45,349 nt of DNA, from NCBI GenBank assembly GCA_041645555.1, contig JBAZPX010000009.1:1-45349 (forward strand), read 5' to 3'. The position numbers and the translations under genes were made by a program. Origin of the DNA: JAQTRU01 sp041645555. GTDB lineage: Bacteria > Patescibacteriota > Patescibacteriia > Patescibacteriales > JAQTRU01. How positions within the stretch are numbered: position 1 is the stretch's first letter; the number at the start of each line of letters is the position of its first letter. The notes under the pieces are model-generated. The model saw only the letters and a list, made by a program, of their open reading frames with translations. It had not been told where the DNA came from and did no database searches. Below are positions 8,004 to 15,106 of this stretch, piece by piece.

Positions 8004-8480
8004 ATGGCTAAAATACTACCAATCATAAAAAATCCCAGTCCCCTCTTAAGGGAAAAATCAAAAGAGATTAGTCTGAAAAAAATAAAGACCAATGAATTAA
8101 AAGAGCTTTGCGCCGATATGATAAAAACTATGAAAGAAAAAGACGGAGTCGGCCTGGCTGCTCCGCAGATTGGAAAAAATATCCGCTTGATTACTATAAA
8201 TACGAAGGACGGACCGAAAGTTATGATAAACCCCAAAATCACGGGAAAATCCTGGGCCAAGGAATGGAATGAAGAGGGCTGTCTTTCCGTCCCCGGAGTT
8301 TACGGAAAAGTCAGAAGAAATAAAAAGATAAACTGCGTTTATTTTGATAAAAAGGGGCAAAAAACAAAAATACAGGCCCTGGGCCTGCTCGCTTTCGTTA
8401 TCCAGCATGAGACTGACCACTTGGACGGAATTTTATTTATTGATAAAGCCAAGGAGATTAAAAAAATTAAAGCGATTTAG
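8004..8480 (+). CDS. def: Peptide deformylase
   Basis: It removes the N-formyl group from new proteins in the cytoplasm. All three family motifs are present: GVGLAAPQ (48-55), EGCLSVPG (91-98) and QHETDHLDG (134-142). The metal ligands are C93, H135 and H139, with E136 as the catalytic base. The 158-aa length is normal. There is no SD. It lies near fmt (9273), whose product adds the formyl group, with dedA on the other strand in between. The divergent 7310-7912 promoter abuts its start codon. Confidence 0.96.
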   Translation: MAKILPIIKNPSPLLREKSKEISLKKIKTNELKELCADMIKTMKEKDGVGLAAPQIGKNIRLITINTKDGPKVMINPKITGKSWAKEWNEEGCLSVPGVYGKVRRNKKINCVYFDKKGQKTKIQALGLLAFVIQHETDHLDGILFIDKAKEIKKIKAI

Positions 8481-8488
8481 ACGCTATA

Positions 8489-8519
8489 CGGAAATTAAGA
8501 ATTAGGAATTAAGAATTAG
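8489..8519. repeat. Short AT-rich direct repeat
   Basis: The unit AATTAAGAATTAGG occurs about twice in tandem between def and the dedA stop. This looks like simple CPR-type intergenic repeat DNA. Confidence 0.6.
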
Positions 8520-9135
8520 GGGGTTCGCCGTTCTTTCTTTTTTTTATAAAAATTATTATTACCGCTAATAAGCCCAAGGCGACAAAAAACCAGGAGATTT
8601 CTTTATAGTATCTGGCCAGCAATTCTTGGTTAGAGCCGAAGGCGTAACCCAAGATAGCTAAAATAGTGACCCAGACGGCAGAACCTAAAGTCGTATAAAA
8701 ACAAAAATTCTTAAAATTCATTCCGGCAAAACCGGCCGGCAGCGATATCAATTGCCTTACCACTGGAACTAGACGGCCGACAAGCGTAGAAACATTTCCA
8801 TAGCGCAGAAAAAAATCTTCGGATTTTTTTATTTTCGCCGAATTAATCATCAGAAAACGGCTGAAACGATGGTCAGCTATTTTATAAATCAAAATCCGTC
8901 CCAAATAAAAGGCCAGCCAATAATTTATAACCGCTCCAATTAGACTGCCGATGACGCCGGCCAAAATAACGAAAAAGATATTCATTTCTCCTTGCGAAGC
9001 CAAATAAGCTGCCGGCGGGATAACAACCTCTGAAGGAAAAGGAATGAACGAGCTTTCCACCGCCATTAACAAAACTACGCCGCCGTAGCCCATGTCTTGG
9101 CTGATAGAGAGAAAAAAATTTATGAACTCAGTCAT
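8509..9135 (-). CDS. DedA / SNARE-associated family membrane protein
   Basis: DedA proteins are multi-span inner-membrane transporters; several family members work in lipid (undecaprenyl- or aminophospholipid) flipping. Seen here are the N-terminal re-entrant region, ESS-FIPFPSE (about residues 26-37), several membrane helices, and the family pattern GRLVPVVRQLISLPAGFAGM (about 119-138), with the arginine in GR and the proline-glycine pair. The frame opens with TTG, but the next codon (ATG at 9135) is preferred, giving 208 aa. There is no SD. The substrate cannot be told from sequence. Confidence 0.9.
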   Translation of the reverse strand: MTEFINFFLSISQDMGYGGVVLLMAVESSFIPFPSEVVIPPAAYLASQGEMNIFFVILAGVIGSLIGAVINYWLAFYLGRILIYKIADHRFSRFLMINSAKIKKSEDFFLRYGNVSTLVGRLVPVVRQLISLPAGFAGMNFKNFCFYTTLGSAVWVTILAILGYAFGSNQELLARYYKEISWFFVALGLLAVIIIFIKKRKNGEPPNS

Positions 9136-9141
9136 CAAATC

Positions 9142-9230
9142 AAATAAATATTCAAATTTACTAATTTACAAAACAATTTTTTAATTTGTAAATTTGTAAA
9201 TTGTTTCGAAAATTTGAATATTTGAAAATT
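9142..9230. repeat. AT-rich imperfect inverted repeat
   Basis: AAATATTCAAATTT-like and AAATTTGAATATTTG-like arms flank repeats of AATTTGTAAATTGT between dedA and fmt. It could form a weak cruciform or hairpin. No gene lies here. Confidence 0.6.
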
Positions 9231-9272
9231 ATTAAATTCTTTATACAGATAATATAACAATAATCTCTTAAT

Positions 9273-10217
9273 ATGTCTAACCAGTCGCCAATAAAAATAA
9301 TCTTCGCCGGCACGCCTGACTTCGCTGTTCCGGGCTTTAAAGCAATGCTAGCTGATAAAGATTTTAAAATATTGGCCGTAATTACCCAGCCGGATAAGCC
9401 GGTCGGCCGGAAGCAAATTCTTACTCCATCAACCGTAAAAACCGAAGCGCAAAAAAATAATATCCCTGTTTGGCAGCCGGATAAAATAGCCGAAATAAAA
9501 GGAGAAATAAAAAAATCAAATCCCGATTTAGCAGTCCTCGCAGCTTATGGCCAAATAATCCCGCAAGAGATTTTAGATATCCCTTGCTTTGGCTGGATTA
9601 ATGTCCACGGTTCGCTTTTGCCCCGTTGGCGCGGCGCTGCCTGTGTCCAGGCCCCGATTTTAGCTAGCGATAAAAAAACCGGAATTACTATCATGAAAAT
9701 AGAAAAAGGCCTTGACACCGGCCCGATTTTAAAGCAAACTGAAATAAAAATAGACCCGGAAGAAACTGCGGAAACCTTGCACGATAAATTAGCAAGACTT
9801 GGAGCAAAAATTTTGCCTGGCACTATTAAAGAATATATAGATGGAAAAATAAAACCGAAACCGCAGGATAACCAGAAAGCCAGCTACGCCCCGACTTTAA
9901 AAAAGGAAGACGGGAAAATTAACTGGCAAAAAAAAGCGGAAGAAATTGAAAGAATGGTCAGGGCTCTTACTCCCTGGCCGAGAACATGGACAAACTGGCA
10001 AAATAAAATTATAAAAATAGTTTCCATCTCCCCTACCCCCTTAAAAATCAACAACCATAAAATCGGGCAAATTTTTCTGTATAACAGCCAATTAGCTGTC
10101 CAGTGCGGAAAGAACGCTTTAATTATAAAAAAACTCCAACTGGAAGGAAAAAAAGAAACAACCGCCGAAGAATTTTTACGAGGATATAAGGATATTATCG
10201 GGCAAATATTAAATTGA
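9273..10217 (+). CDS. fmt: Methionyl-tRNA formyltransferase
   Basis: It formylates Met-tRNA(fMet) using 10-formyl-tetrahydrofolate. The catalytic triad is visible: N110, H112 (in NVHGSLLP) and D148 (in GLDTGPIL). The N-terminal folate-binding fold starts IIFAGTPDFAVPG (9-21) and the C-terminal OB-like domain covers about residues 205-314. The 314-aa length is normal. The start has no SD. Only 18 bases separate its stop from tRNA-Glu, so readthrough into the tRNA is plausible. Confidence 0.97.
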   Translation: MSNQSPIKIIFAGTPDFAVPGFKAMLADKDFKILAVITQPDKPVGRKQILTPSTVKTEAQKNNIPVWQPDKIAEIKGEIKKSNPDLAVLAAYGQIIPQEILDIPCFGWINVHGSLLPRWRGAACVQAPILASDKKTGITIMKIEKGLDTGPILKQTEIKIDPEETAETLHDKLARLGAKILPGTIKEYIDGKIKPKPQDNQKASYAPTLKKEDGKINWQKKAEEIERMVRALTPWPRTWTNWQNKIIKIVSISPTPLKINNHKIGQIFLYNSQLAVQCGKNALIIKKLQLEGKKETTAEEFLRGYKDIIGQILN

Positions 10218-10235
10218 AAATTAAAAATTATATTC

Positions 10236-10307
10236 GGCCCTATCGTCTAGTGGCTAGGACGCATGGTTCTCATCCATGTAACGAGAGTTCGATTCTCTCT
10301 AGGGCTA
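10236..10307 (+). tRNA. tRNA-Glu (anticodon CTC)
   Basis: Acceptor GGCCCTA pairs with TAGGGCT (with a G-T closing pair). The anticodon arm is CATGG-TTCTCAT-CCATG with CTC at positions 34-36, and the T arm is GAGAG-TTCGATT-CTCTC. CCA is not encoded. Confidence 0.93.
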
Positions 10308-10342
10308 CAGCAATGTCGTTTCGCGAGCGTCTGAGCGAGCGA

Positions 10343-10371
10343 CCCCGCTTTAGCGAAGCTAAAATGCGGGG
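10343..10371. repeat. GC-rich hairpin inside the tRNA-Glu relic
   Basis: Nested arms CCCCGC-TTTAGC, loop GAA, then GCTAAA-AT-GCGGGG. It ends where the tRNA-Glu-like anticodon CTC begins. Confidence 0.85.
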
Positions 10372-10410
10372 CTCATCCTGGTAATCGGGGTTCGATTCCC
10401 TGCCTCGCCG
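10372..10410 (+). pseudogene. 3' half of a second tRNA-Glu, 5' half missing
   Basis: From the anticodon onward the sequence reads like a tRNA-Glu: CTCATCCTGG, then a T arm with GGGG-TTCGATT-CCCT, then acceptor GCCTCGCC. The matching 5' half (a GGCGAGG-type start and D arm) is absent; upstream are hairpins (10320-10342 and 10343-10371). Another palindrome, GTCCCGA-AGC-TCGGGAC (10413-10429), follows directly. It cannot form a functional tRNA. Confidence 0.7.
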
Positions 10411-10455
10411 AAGTCCCGAAGCTCGGGACAAAGGCGGACCCGTGGCGGTACAAAT

Positions 10456-10481
10456 AAAAATCGGCCTTGCGCCGGTTTTTT
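10456..10481 (+). terminator. Terminator after the tRNA-Glu region
   Basis: CGGC (10462-10465) pairs with GCCG (10471-10474), followed by GTTTTTTG. Confidence 0.75.
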
Positions 10482-10484
10482 GTT

Positions 10485-10520
10485 AATAAAAAAAGCGGCT
10501 GGTAAAATTCTGCCAACCGC
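10485..10520 (-). terminator. Terminator of the 10542-10889 gene
   Basis: GCGG and TGG pair with CCA and CCGC (10495-10520). On the minus strand a T run follows. Confidence 0.75.
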
Positions 10521-10541
10521 CACGAGATTAGTTCCTTGTTC

Positions 10542-10889
10542 TTAAGGAATCATAAGAACCCCAACAAAGAAAGCGGAAAGTCCGCCGAGAATCGCACCGC
10601 TGGCAATTCTCGACAAAATTCCCAGATCGTCGCTACCGGAAACTGAAAAAATCGCCACTGCCACGACCAGGAAAGTAAAGAGGAAAAGAACTTTCTTCCC
10701 CGCCATAAAGATCTTGAATACCTTAGCGGGAAATTCAAACGTGACCGAAATAAATAATGCGGCTAAACAGACGGAAACCACGCCGAGGATTACTTCTCCC
10801 TGAAGAGTCAGAGCGCCGTCCCAGAATAAAAACACATAAAAGAGAAGCGTTAACACCGCGAAAAAGATACCCCAAGCTTTTTTTGCCAT
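10542..10889 (-). CDS. Small membrane protein, 115 aa, four predicted helices
   Basis: Not recognised as a named family. Four hydrophobic stretches can be seen, at about residues 6-25, 31-51, 62-85 and 90-113. The short hydrophilic loops include FEFPAKVFK, and the second half is glycine/alanine-rich, compatible with close helix packing. A GGGGGGTG SD precedes the ATG. It is monocistronic, with promoter at 10952-10980 and terminator at 10485-10520. This is one of the SD-bearing orphan genes; function is unknown. Confidence 0.75.
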   Translation of the reverse strand: MAKKAWGIFFAVLTLLFYVFLFWDGALTLQGEVILGVVSVCLAALFISVTFEFPAKVFKIFMAGKKVLFLFTFLVVAVAIFSVSGSDDLGILSRIASGAILGGLSAFFVGVLMIP

Positions 10890-10951
10890 CGCTACACCCC
10901 CCTGTTATAGTTTTATTCCCTCCGTTATTCTTTTGTAAAAAAGCCAATTAT

Positions 10952-10980
10952 ATATTAGGTTATTCCCAAAAAAATGTCAA
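10952..10980 (-). promoter_or_regulatory. Promoter of the 10542-10889 gene
   Basis: On the minus strand, TTGACA (10975-10980), a 17-base spacer, then TAATAT (10952-10957). Confidence 0.75.
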
Positions 10981-10984
10981 AATT

Positions 10985-11022
10985 AAAACACCGTTTTGCA
11001 AACAAACAAAACGGCGTTTTTT
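10985..11022 (-). terminator. Terminator of the 11021-11338 gene
   Basis: ACACCGTTTTG and CAAAACGGCGT form the stem, with T runs on both strands. The stop codon lies at the edge of the hairpin. Confidence 0.8.
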
Positions 11023-11338
11023 AACTAGGAACTGCCTCCTTGTTAGCAGAAACAGAAGGACAAATTATTTTCCAAAGGCAATCAATCTTAGAACATTCTT
11101 CCTCGCCAGTGTTAAAACATTGGGAATTTTTTTCAGCCTCCTGCTTTCTGCGGATTGCTGCGGTAACATCTTTTGGATTTTTCCTGAAAATAAGCAAAAG
11201 AGTGCAGGCATGACACAAATCTGAAGTTGAATCAAAAATTATCCCTCCAAATTCATCTTCCCATTCTTTCCCTTCAGCGGGTAACTTTTTCTCCCAAGGC
11301 TGCTTGCATTTGGAGCAAGTTGCTCCCACTTTTTTCAT
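11021..11338 (-). CDS. Cysteine-rich small protein with a zinc-ribbon-like start, 105 aa
   Basis: CSKC (residues 8-11) and CHAC (about 42-45) could form one zinc-binding site. Three more cysteines lie in the C-terminal third (SQCFNTGEEECSKIDC), plus one in IICPS. No signal peptide or membrane helix is present. The function is not recognised; a small zinc-binding adaptor or regulator is possible. An AAAGGAGGGG SD precedes the ATG. An extended -10 (TGCTATAAT, minus strand, 11397-11405) lies about 60 bases upstream. Confidence 0.75.
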   Translation of the reverse strand: MKKVGATCSKCKQPWEKKLPAEGKEWEDEFGGIIFDSTSDLCHACTLLLIFRKNPKDVTAAIRRKQEAEKNSQCFNTGEEECSKIDCLWKIICPSVSANKEAVPS

Positions 11339-11396
11339 TTTCCCCCTCCTTTCGCGATTTGTGAAAGAAGAACATTATTCTTTTTACGTTATCCAC

Positions 11397-11405
11397 ATTA
11401 TAGCA
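11397..11405 (-). promoter_or_regulatory. Extended -10 element for the 11021-11338 gene
   Basis: TGCTATAAT on the minus strand. The -35 is weak (TTTAGT-like at 16 bases). Confidence 0.55.
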
Positions 11406-11439
11406 AATAAATAAATAAACTAAAAATTCCAATAACCCC

Positions 11440-11468
11440 TTGTCAAAAATAAAAAATTTTGTTATTAT
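11440..11468 (+). promoter_or_regulatory. Promoter of the tRNA-Lys/tRNA-Thr transcript
   Basis: TTGTCA (11440-11445), a 17-base spacer, then TATTAT (11463-11468). It is about 90 bases upstream of tRNA-Lys. Confidence 0.65.
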
Positions 11469-11556
11469 CAAATTAGCGAAAACAATCCTGCTTTGGGCAG
11501 TTTTATTTTTGTTATAGCTAAGAAAATTTTTTAAAAATTATAACTACAAAAGTAGG

Positions 11557-11629
11557 GCGCCGTTAGCTCAGTTGGTAGAGCAACAGCCTTTTAAGCTGAT
11601 GGTCACTGGTTCGAATCCAGTACGGCGCA
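11557..11629 (+). tRNA. tRNA-Lys (anticodon TTT)
   Basis: Acceptor GCGCCGT pairs with ACGGCGC. The anticodon arm is CAGC-CTTTTAA-GCTG with TTT at 34-36, and the T arm is CTGG-TTCGAAT-CCAG. CCA is not encoded. Confidence 0.95.
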
Positions 11630-11648
11630 CAAATAAACAAATAAAATT

Positions 11649-11744
11649 AGTAGAGCAACAGTCCCGCTAAGCGGGATCACTGGTTCGGCAGGTCATTCGA
11701 CCTGCCACCCCGTCGAATGACGGGGCGAATCCAGTACGGCGCAC
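11649..11744 (+). pseudogene. Broken copy of tRNA-Lys carrying three inserted hairpins
   Basis: Pieces match the neighbouring tRNA-Lys exactly: GTAGAGCAACAG (D-arm end and anticodon stem), TCACTGGTTCG (into the T arm) and CGAATCCAGTACGGCGCAC (T arm and acceptor). Between piece 1 and piece 2 the anticodon loop is replaced by TCCCGC-TAA-GCGGGA (11662-11676). Inside the T loop sit two adjacent hairpins, GGCAGGTC-ATTC-GACCTGCC (11687-11706) and CCCCGTC-GAAT-GACGGGG (11708-11725). The 5' acceptor half is degraded. It cannot function as tRNA-Lys. Confidence 0.8.
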
Positions 11745-11747
11745 AAA

Positions 11748-11820
11748 GCCACCCTAGCTCAGTTGGTAGAGCAACAGTTTTGTAAACTGTGGGTCGTCGG
11801 TCCGAGTCCGACGGGTGGCT
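11748..11820 (+). tRNA. tRNA-Thr (anticodon TGT)
   Basis: Acceptor GCCACCC pairs with GGGTGGC. The anticodon arm is ACAGT-TTTGTAA-ACTGT with TGT at 34-36, and the T arm is GTCGG-TCCGAGT-CCGAC. CCA is not encoded. Confidence 0.95.
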
Positions 11821-11826
11821 CAAAAT

Positions 11827-11849
11827 AAAGGCTAAATTGGCCTTTTTTT
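11827..11849 (+). terminator. Terminator after tRNA-Thr
   Basis: AAAGGC (11827-11832) pairs with GCCTTT (11840-11845), followed by a T run. Confidence 0.8.
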
Positions 11850-11923
11850 GTTATTTAAAAAAGTGGAAAAATAGTGGACAAAACGCTCTTGCGGAAAAAA
11901 AGCTGATAAGATAAGATAGACCC

Positions 11924-13336
11924 ATGAGTAACCAAGAAAAAAATCCGCCCGCGGGCGGAATGGAAAAAATGCCGCCGCAGAATATTGAGGCCGAGCAATC
12001 GCTTCTTTCCTGCCTTTTGATTGATAAAGACGCGATTATTAAAGTGGCGGACATCATCGCGGAAAACGACTTTTATAAAGACGCCCACCGGATTATTTTT
12101 TCTACTATCAAAGAGCTCTATAATCATCATGAACCGATTGATATTCTTAGTTTAGCTAACCGCTTGGATGAAAAAAAGCAGCTGGCTGATATCGGCGGCC
12201 GGACTTATCTCGCTAATCTTTCCTCTTTTTCCGCCACTTCTTCCAACATTGTCCATTACGCCAATATTATCCAGCGCAAAGCTACTTTGCGCCGCTTGCA
12301 GACGGCGGCTTCGGAAATTATGGACCTAAGCTACCAGGAAGAGGAAGAAATAGACAAAGTCTTAGACCAAACCGAACAAAAAATTTTTTCCGTTTCGCAA
12401 AAATATTTAAAAAACACCTTCCTGCCGATTGATAATCTTTTAACCGAAGCTTTTGAAAGAATTGACGAATTGCATAAGCACGGCGGGAAACTGCGCGGAT
12501 TGCCGACCGGCTTTCCTGACTTGGATAATATTTTAGCCGGCCTGCAAAAAAGCGATTTAGTAATTCTGGCCGCCCGGCCGAGCGTCGGAAAAACTTCTCT
12601 GGCTTTGGATATTGCCCGCCAGGCCGCGATTAAGAGCAAAGAAGGAGTCGGGCTCTTTTCTTTAGAAATGAGCAAAGAACAATTGGTGGACCGGCTGCTT
12701 TGCTCCCAATCCCGCGTTAATCTTTGGAAAATGCGCACGGGAAAACTTTCTGACCGCGAAGAAGATAATGATTTTACCCGCATCGGCGAAGCTATGGGCC
12801 AGCTTTCCGAAGCCCCGATTTATATTGACGACTCCCCCATTTCTTCCATTATGGAAATAAGGACAAAATCCCGACGGCTGCAGATGGAAAAAGGTCTGGG
12901 TTTAATCGTTATTGATTATTTGCAGCTGATGGAAGGACGGGGCAGATACGGCGACAACCGCGTGCAGGAAGTGGCGGAAATCAGCCGCGGCTTAAAAGCC
13001 ATTGCCCGCGAATTAAATATTCCGGTCCTGGCCTTATCCCAGCTTTCCCGCGCCGTTGAACAAACCGGCGGCCCGGCGATTCCGAAACTGGCCCATCTGC
13101 GCGAATCCGGTTCAATTGAGCAGGACGCGGACGTGGTTATGTTTCTTTACCGCAAAGCGGCTGACCGGCATTATAACCGCGAGGAGCTGCCCGAAGCGGA
13201 AAAAAATCTCGCCCAAGTTTTTATCGCTAAGCACCGAAACGGCCCGACCGGGAAAATTGAATTGTTCTTCAACGAAGAAACCGCCAGCTTTTCCAGCGTG
13301 GAAAAATCCGGCCTGGAAGAACCGCCTGAATTTTAA
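11924..13336 (+). CDS. dnaB: Replicative DNA helicase DnaB
   Basis: This is the hexameric helicase that unwinds DNA at the replication fork. The N-terminal primase-interaction domain covers about residues 14-120 (IEAEQSLLSCLL). The RecA-like C-terminal domain has Walker A RPSVGKTS (218-225), Walker B IVIDYLQLM and the conserved ALSQLSR and LRESGSIEQDADVV motifs. The 470-aa length is usual. Residues 8-12 (PPAGG) are encoded by a perfect 14-base palindrome at 11945-11958, and M13 is an alternative start. It heads dnaB-ybaB-recR and has no SD. Confidence 0.97.
   Translation: MSNQEKNPPAGGMEKMPPQNIEAEQSLLSCLLIDKDAIIKVADIIAENDFYKDAHRIIFSTIKELYNHHEPIDILSLANRLDEKKQLADIGGRTYLANLSSFSATSSNIVHYANIIQRKATLRRLQTAASEIMDLSYQEEEEIDKVLDQTEQKIFSVSQKYLKNTFLPIDNLLTEAFERIDELHKHGGKLRGLPTGFPDLDNILAGLQKSDLVILAARPSVGKTSLALDIARQAAIKSKEGVGLFSLEMSKEQLVDRLLCSQSRVNLWKMRTGKLSDREEDNDFTRIGEAMGQLSEAPIYIDDSPISSIMEIRTKSRRLQMEKGLGLIVIDYLQLMEGRGRYGDNRVQEVAEISRGLKAIARELNIPVLALSQLSRAVEQTGGPAIPKLAHLRESGSIEQDADVVMFLYRKAADRHYNREELPEAEKNLAQVFIAKHRNGPTGKIELFFNEETASFSSVEKSGLEEPPEF
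11945..11958. repeat. 14-base perfect palindrome within the dnaB start
   Basis: CCGCCCGCGGGCGG is its own reverse complement and encodes PPAGG just before the conserved DnaB N-terminus. Confidence 0.7.
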
Positions 13337-13384
13337 AATAATATAAAAATAAAATAATAAAATAATATAAAAAAATAAAAATTT

Positions 13385-13660
13385 ATGTTTGCCAAACTAA
13401 AATACATGAAAGACCTCCGCTCGCAGGCCAAAACTATGCAAAATGCTTTGGCCCAGGAGTCAGTTACGGTTGAAAAAGGCGGAGTGAAAATAACAATGAA
13501 CGGGAATATGGAAATTATTTCCTTGTCTATAAATGAAGGACTAGGTAAAGAATCCCTGGAAGGCATGCTCACCGATTGCTTTAACGAGGCTATAAAAAAA
13601 ACCCAGCGTCTGATGGCGCAAAAAATGCAGGAAATGGGCGGTTTGCCCGGCTTGAGATAA
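13385..13660 (+). CDS. ybaB: YbaB/EbfC nucleoid-associated protein
   Basis: A 91-aa member of the YbaB/EbfC family, small dimeric DNA-binding proteins found next to recR in many bacteria. The pattern matches: helical N-terminus (LKYMKDLRSQAKTMQNALAQ), central beta strands (VKITMNGNMEIISLSIN) and a C-terminal helix rich in K, Q and M ending GGLPGLR. It starts 48 bases after dnaB and ends six bases before recR, so it is operonic. No SD. Confidence 0.9.
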   Translation: MFAKLKYMKDLRSQAKTMQNALAQESVTVEKGGVKITMNGNMEIISLSINEGLGKESLEGMLTDCFNEAIKKTQRLMAQKMQEMGGLPGLR

Positions 13661-13666
13661 AATAAA

Positions 13667-14263
13667 ATGAAATTTCCTTTGGCTATCCAAAATCTAATAG
13701 AACATTTCTCTCATTTTCCTTCCGTTGGCCCGAAAACCGCCCAGCGGTATGTTTTTTATTTATTAAAACAGCCAACCGAAGAATTGCAAAAACTGGCGCA
13801 GTTCATTGCCGAGCTTAAAGAAAAAACGATTACCTGCTCCCGCTGCTTGAGCTTAGCCGAATCTAACCCCTGCCCGATCTGCGCCGATAAAAAACGCCGG
13901 CAGGATATAATTTGTATCGTGGCTAGCACGCAGGATATGCTTACTCTTGAAGCCACCAGCCAATATAATGGCCTATACCATATCCTAGGCGGTCTTATAA
14001 ATACTATCGAAGAAATTAAACCGGAGCAACTTAATATAAAGCAGCTTATAGAAAAGATAGAAAAAGACGGGATTAAGGAAATAATTTTAGCTTTAAATCC
14101 GACTTTAGAGGGCGAAACCACGGTTCTGTATTTAGTTAAACTCTTAAAGCCCTATAAAATAAAAATAACCCGTTTGGCCAAAGGCCTGCCGACGGGCGCG
14201 GATCTGGAATACGCGGACGAGATAACTCTGGCTAACGCCCTGAAGTACAGGAACGAATTATAG
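13667..14263 (+). CDS. recR: Recombination mediator RecR
   Basis: RecR works with RecO/RecF to load RecA on gapped DNA. Domains: helix-hairpin-helix (HFPSVGPKTAQRY, 16-28), a four-cysteine zinc finger (C57, C60, C69, C72), a Toprim domain (about 80-165; ALNPTLEGETT) and the C-terminal Walker-B-like segment RLAKGLPTGADLEYAD. The 198-aa length is normal. It is the last conserved gene of the dnaB-ybaB-recR unit. Confidence 0.97.
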   Translation: MKFPLAIQNLIEHFSHFPSVGPKTAQRYVFYLLKQPTEELQKLAQFIAELKEKTITCSRCLSLAESNPCPICADKKRRQDIICIVASTQDMLTLEATSQYNGLYHILGGLINTIEEIKPEQLNIKQLIEKIEKDGIKEIILALNPTLEGETTVLYLVKLLKPYKIKITRLAKGLPTGADLEYADEITLANALKYRNEL

Positions 14264-14317
14264 ATTAAACATACCATTAATACATTGACCTAAAATCTTT
14301 CTGCAAGGAGGGCAATA

Positions 14318-14434
14318 ATGAAAACAAAGAAAGCGTCCTCGGGGTTGCTGTATTGGCTGAAAGTAGCTTTTGTGATGGCTCTTTGGCATCTGTATGCAGG
14401 TTTCTATAAATTAAGAGGGAAAGAAATCCCCTGA
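14318..14434 (+). CDS. 38-aa membrane peptide
   Basis: The peptide begins MKTKKASSG, has one hydrophobic segment (about residues 10-29, GLLYWLKVAFVMALWHLYAG) and ends in a basic tail, KLRGKEIP. An AAGGAGGG SD lies six bases before the ATG, and a strong terminator follows 17 bases after the stop. Nothing matches a known family by eye. A single-pass regulator of a membrane protein, or a toxin-like peptide, are both possible, but neither is supported by more than its shape. No antisense promoter typical of a type I toxin was seen. Confidence 0.6.
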   Translation: MKTKKASSGLLYWLKVAFVMALWHLYAGFYKLRGKEIP

Positions 14435-14450
14435 TACCAAAAGGAAATAA

Positions 14451-14487
14451 AAAAAGAGACCAGTTCGATGAAGACGGTCTCTTTTTT
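14451..14487. terminator. Bidirectional terminator between the 38-aa gene and rplU
   Basis: GAGACC (14456-14461) pairs with GGTCTC (14476-14481), with an A run before and TTTTTT after. It serves the convergent genes on both sides. Confidence 0.9.
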
Positions 14488-14500
14488 CTGTATAAAAATT

Positions 14501-14815
14501 TTAAGCGATACTTGTAATTTCTACTTTTGTAAACGGCTGCCTGTGCCCGACATTTTTTTGATAGCGGGTTTTATTTTTGTATTTTACAACGGCAATTTTC
14601 TTGGCTCTCCCCTGCTCTAAAATTTTCCCTTCCACCTTTTCGCCCAAACCCGGCCTGCCCAAGTCCATTTCCTTGCCGTCAGCCGTGGCCGTAAGCAAAG
14701 TTTCAAACTTTACCGGCTTACCGGCTTCCGCGTCCAGTTTCTCTATTTTTAAAACCTGGCCCGGTTTAACTTTATATTGTTTCCCGCCGGTTTTTATAAC
14801 CGCAATTCTATCCAT
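14501..14815 (-). CDS. rplU: 50S ribosomal protein L21
   Basis: A 104-aa L21: MDRIAVIKTGGKQYKV at the start and KKIAVVKYKNKTRYQKNVGHRQPFTKV-type C-terminal RNA-binding segment. L27 (rpmA), normally the next gene, is absent, and a terminator follows directly. Transcription starts from a strong promoter 290 bases upstream, giving a long structured leader. No SD. Confidence 0.97.
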   Translation of the reverse strand: MDRIAVIKTGGKQYKVKPGQVLKIEKLDAEAGKPVKFETLLTATADGKEMDLGRPGLGEKVEGKILEQGRAKKIAVVKYKNKTRYQKNVGHRQPFTKVEITSIA

Positions 14816-14818
14816 ATG

Positions 14819-14844
14819 TCATTGCGAGCGAAGCGAAGCAATCC
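14819..14844. repeat. ATTGCGAG-type repeat arm
   Basis: CATTGCGAGCGAAGCGAAGC followed by AATCCC, in the rplU leader. The same word family forms the arms of the inverted repeat at 19760-19912. Confidence 0.75.
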
Positions 14845-15106
14845 CACGGATAACAACGCCCGCTTTAAAAATAATTAATAATTTAATAAAATTCCGCTGA
14901 CTTAATGTCCGCGGCATTCCAATCCCGCCACTTACAAAAACTTTTTTAAATTTCTAAAAATTTTTAAAGAAGAAGCGGCTTCGCCTCCCTTCTGATTATT
15001 TCAAAATTTTATTCGCCGAAGCAGCGGGATATACCGATCCGCCCGCTCCTTGCGAAGAGCGGGGGCTTCCGGTATAAAAAATGCCCTTTCTTGAGGAGCT
15101 TTTTAT
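14845..15106 (-). promoter_or_regulatory. rplU leader RNA
   Basis: About 290 bases lie between the predicted start (near 15100) and rplU. They contain a nested hairpin at 15020-15076 (outer TATACCG/CGGTATA arms, inner CCCGCTC/GAGCGGG arms), a small GAAG...CTTC hairpin near 14970-14990 and the ATTGCGAG repeat. I could not match it to a known L21 leader. It may be regulatory or may simply hold inserted palindromes. Confidence 0.45.

Noticed and set aside
7913..8260. Extension of the 7310 gene to 8260
   Set aside because: It would run antisense through def; ATG 7912 has the SD and promoter.
10747..11224. Plus-strand open frame of ~155 codons over the 10542 and 11021 genes
   Set aside because: It crosses two promoters and a terminator, has no SD and is antisense to better-supported genes.
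11649..11744. Functional tRNA-Lys with introns
   Set aside because: The 5' acceptor half is absent, so splicing the hairpins out would not give a complete tRNA.
14318..14434. Type I toxin-antitoxin system
   Set aside because: The peptide has the size of a type I toxin, but no antisense promoter or antitoxin RNA was found next to it.
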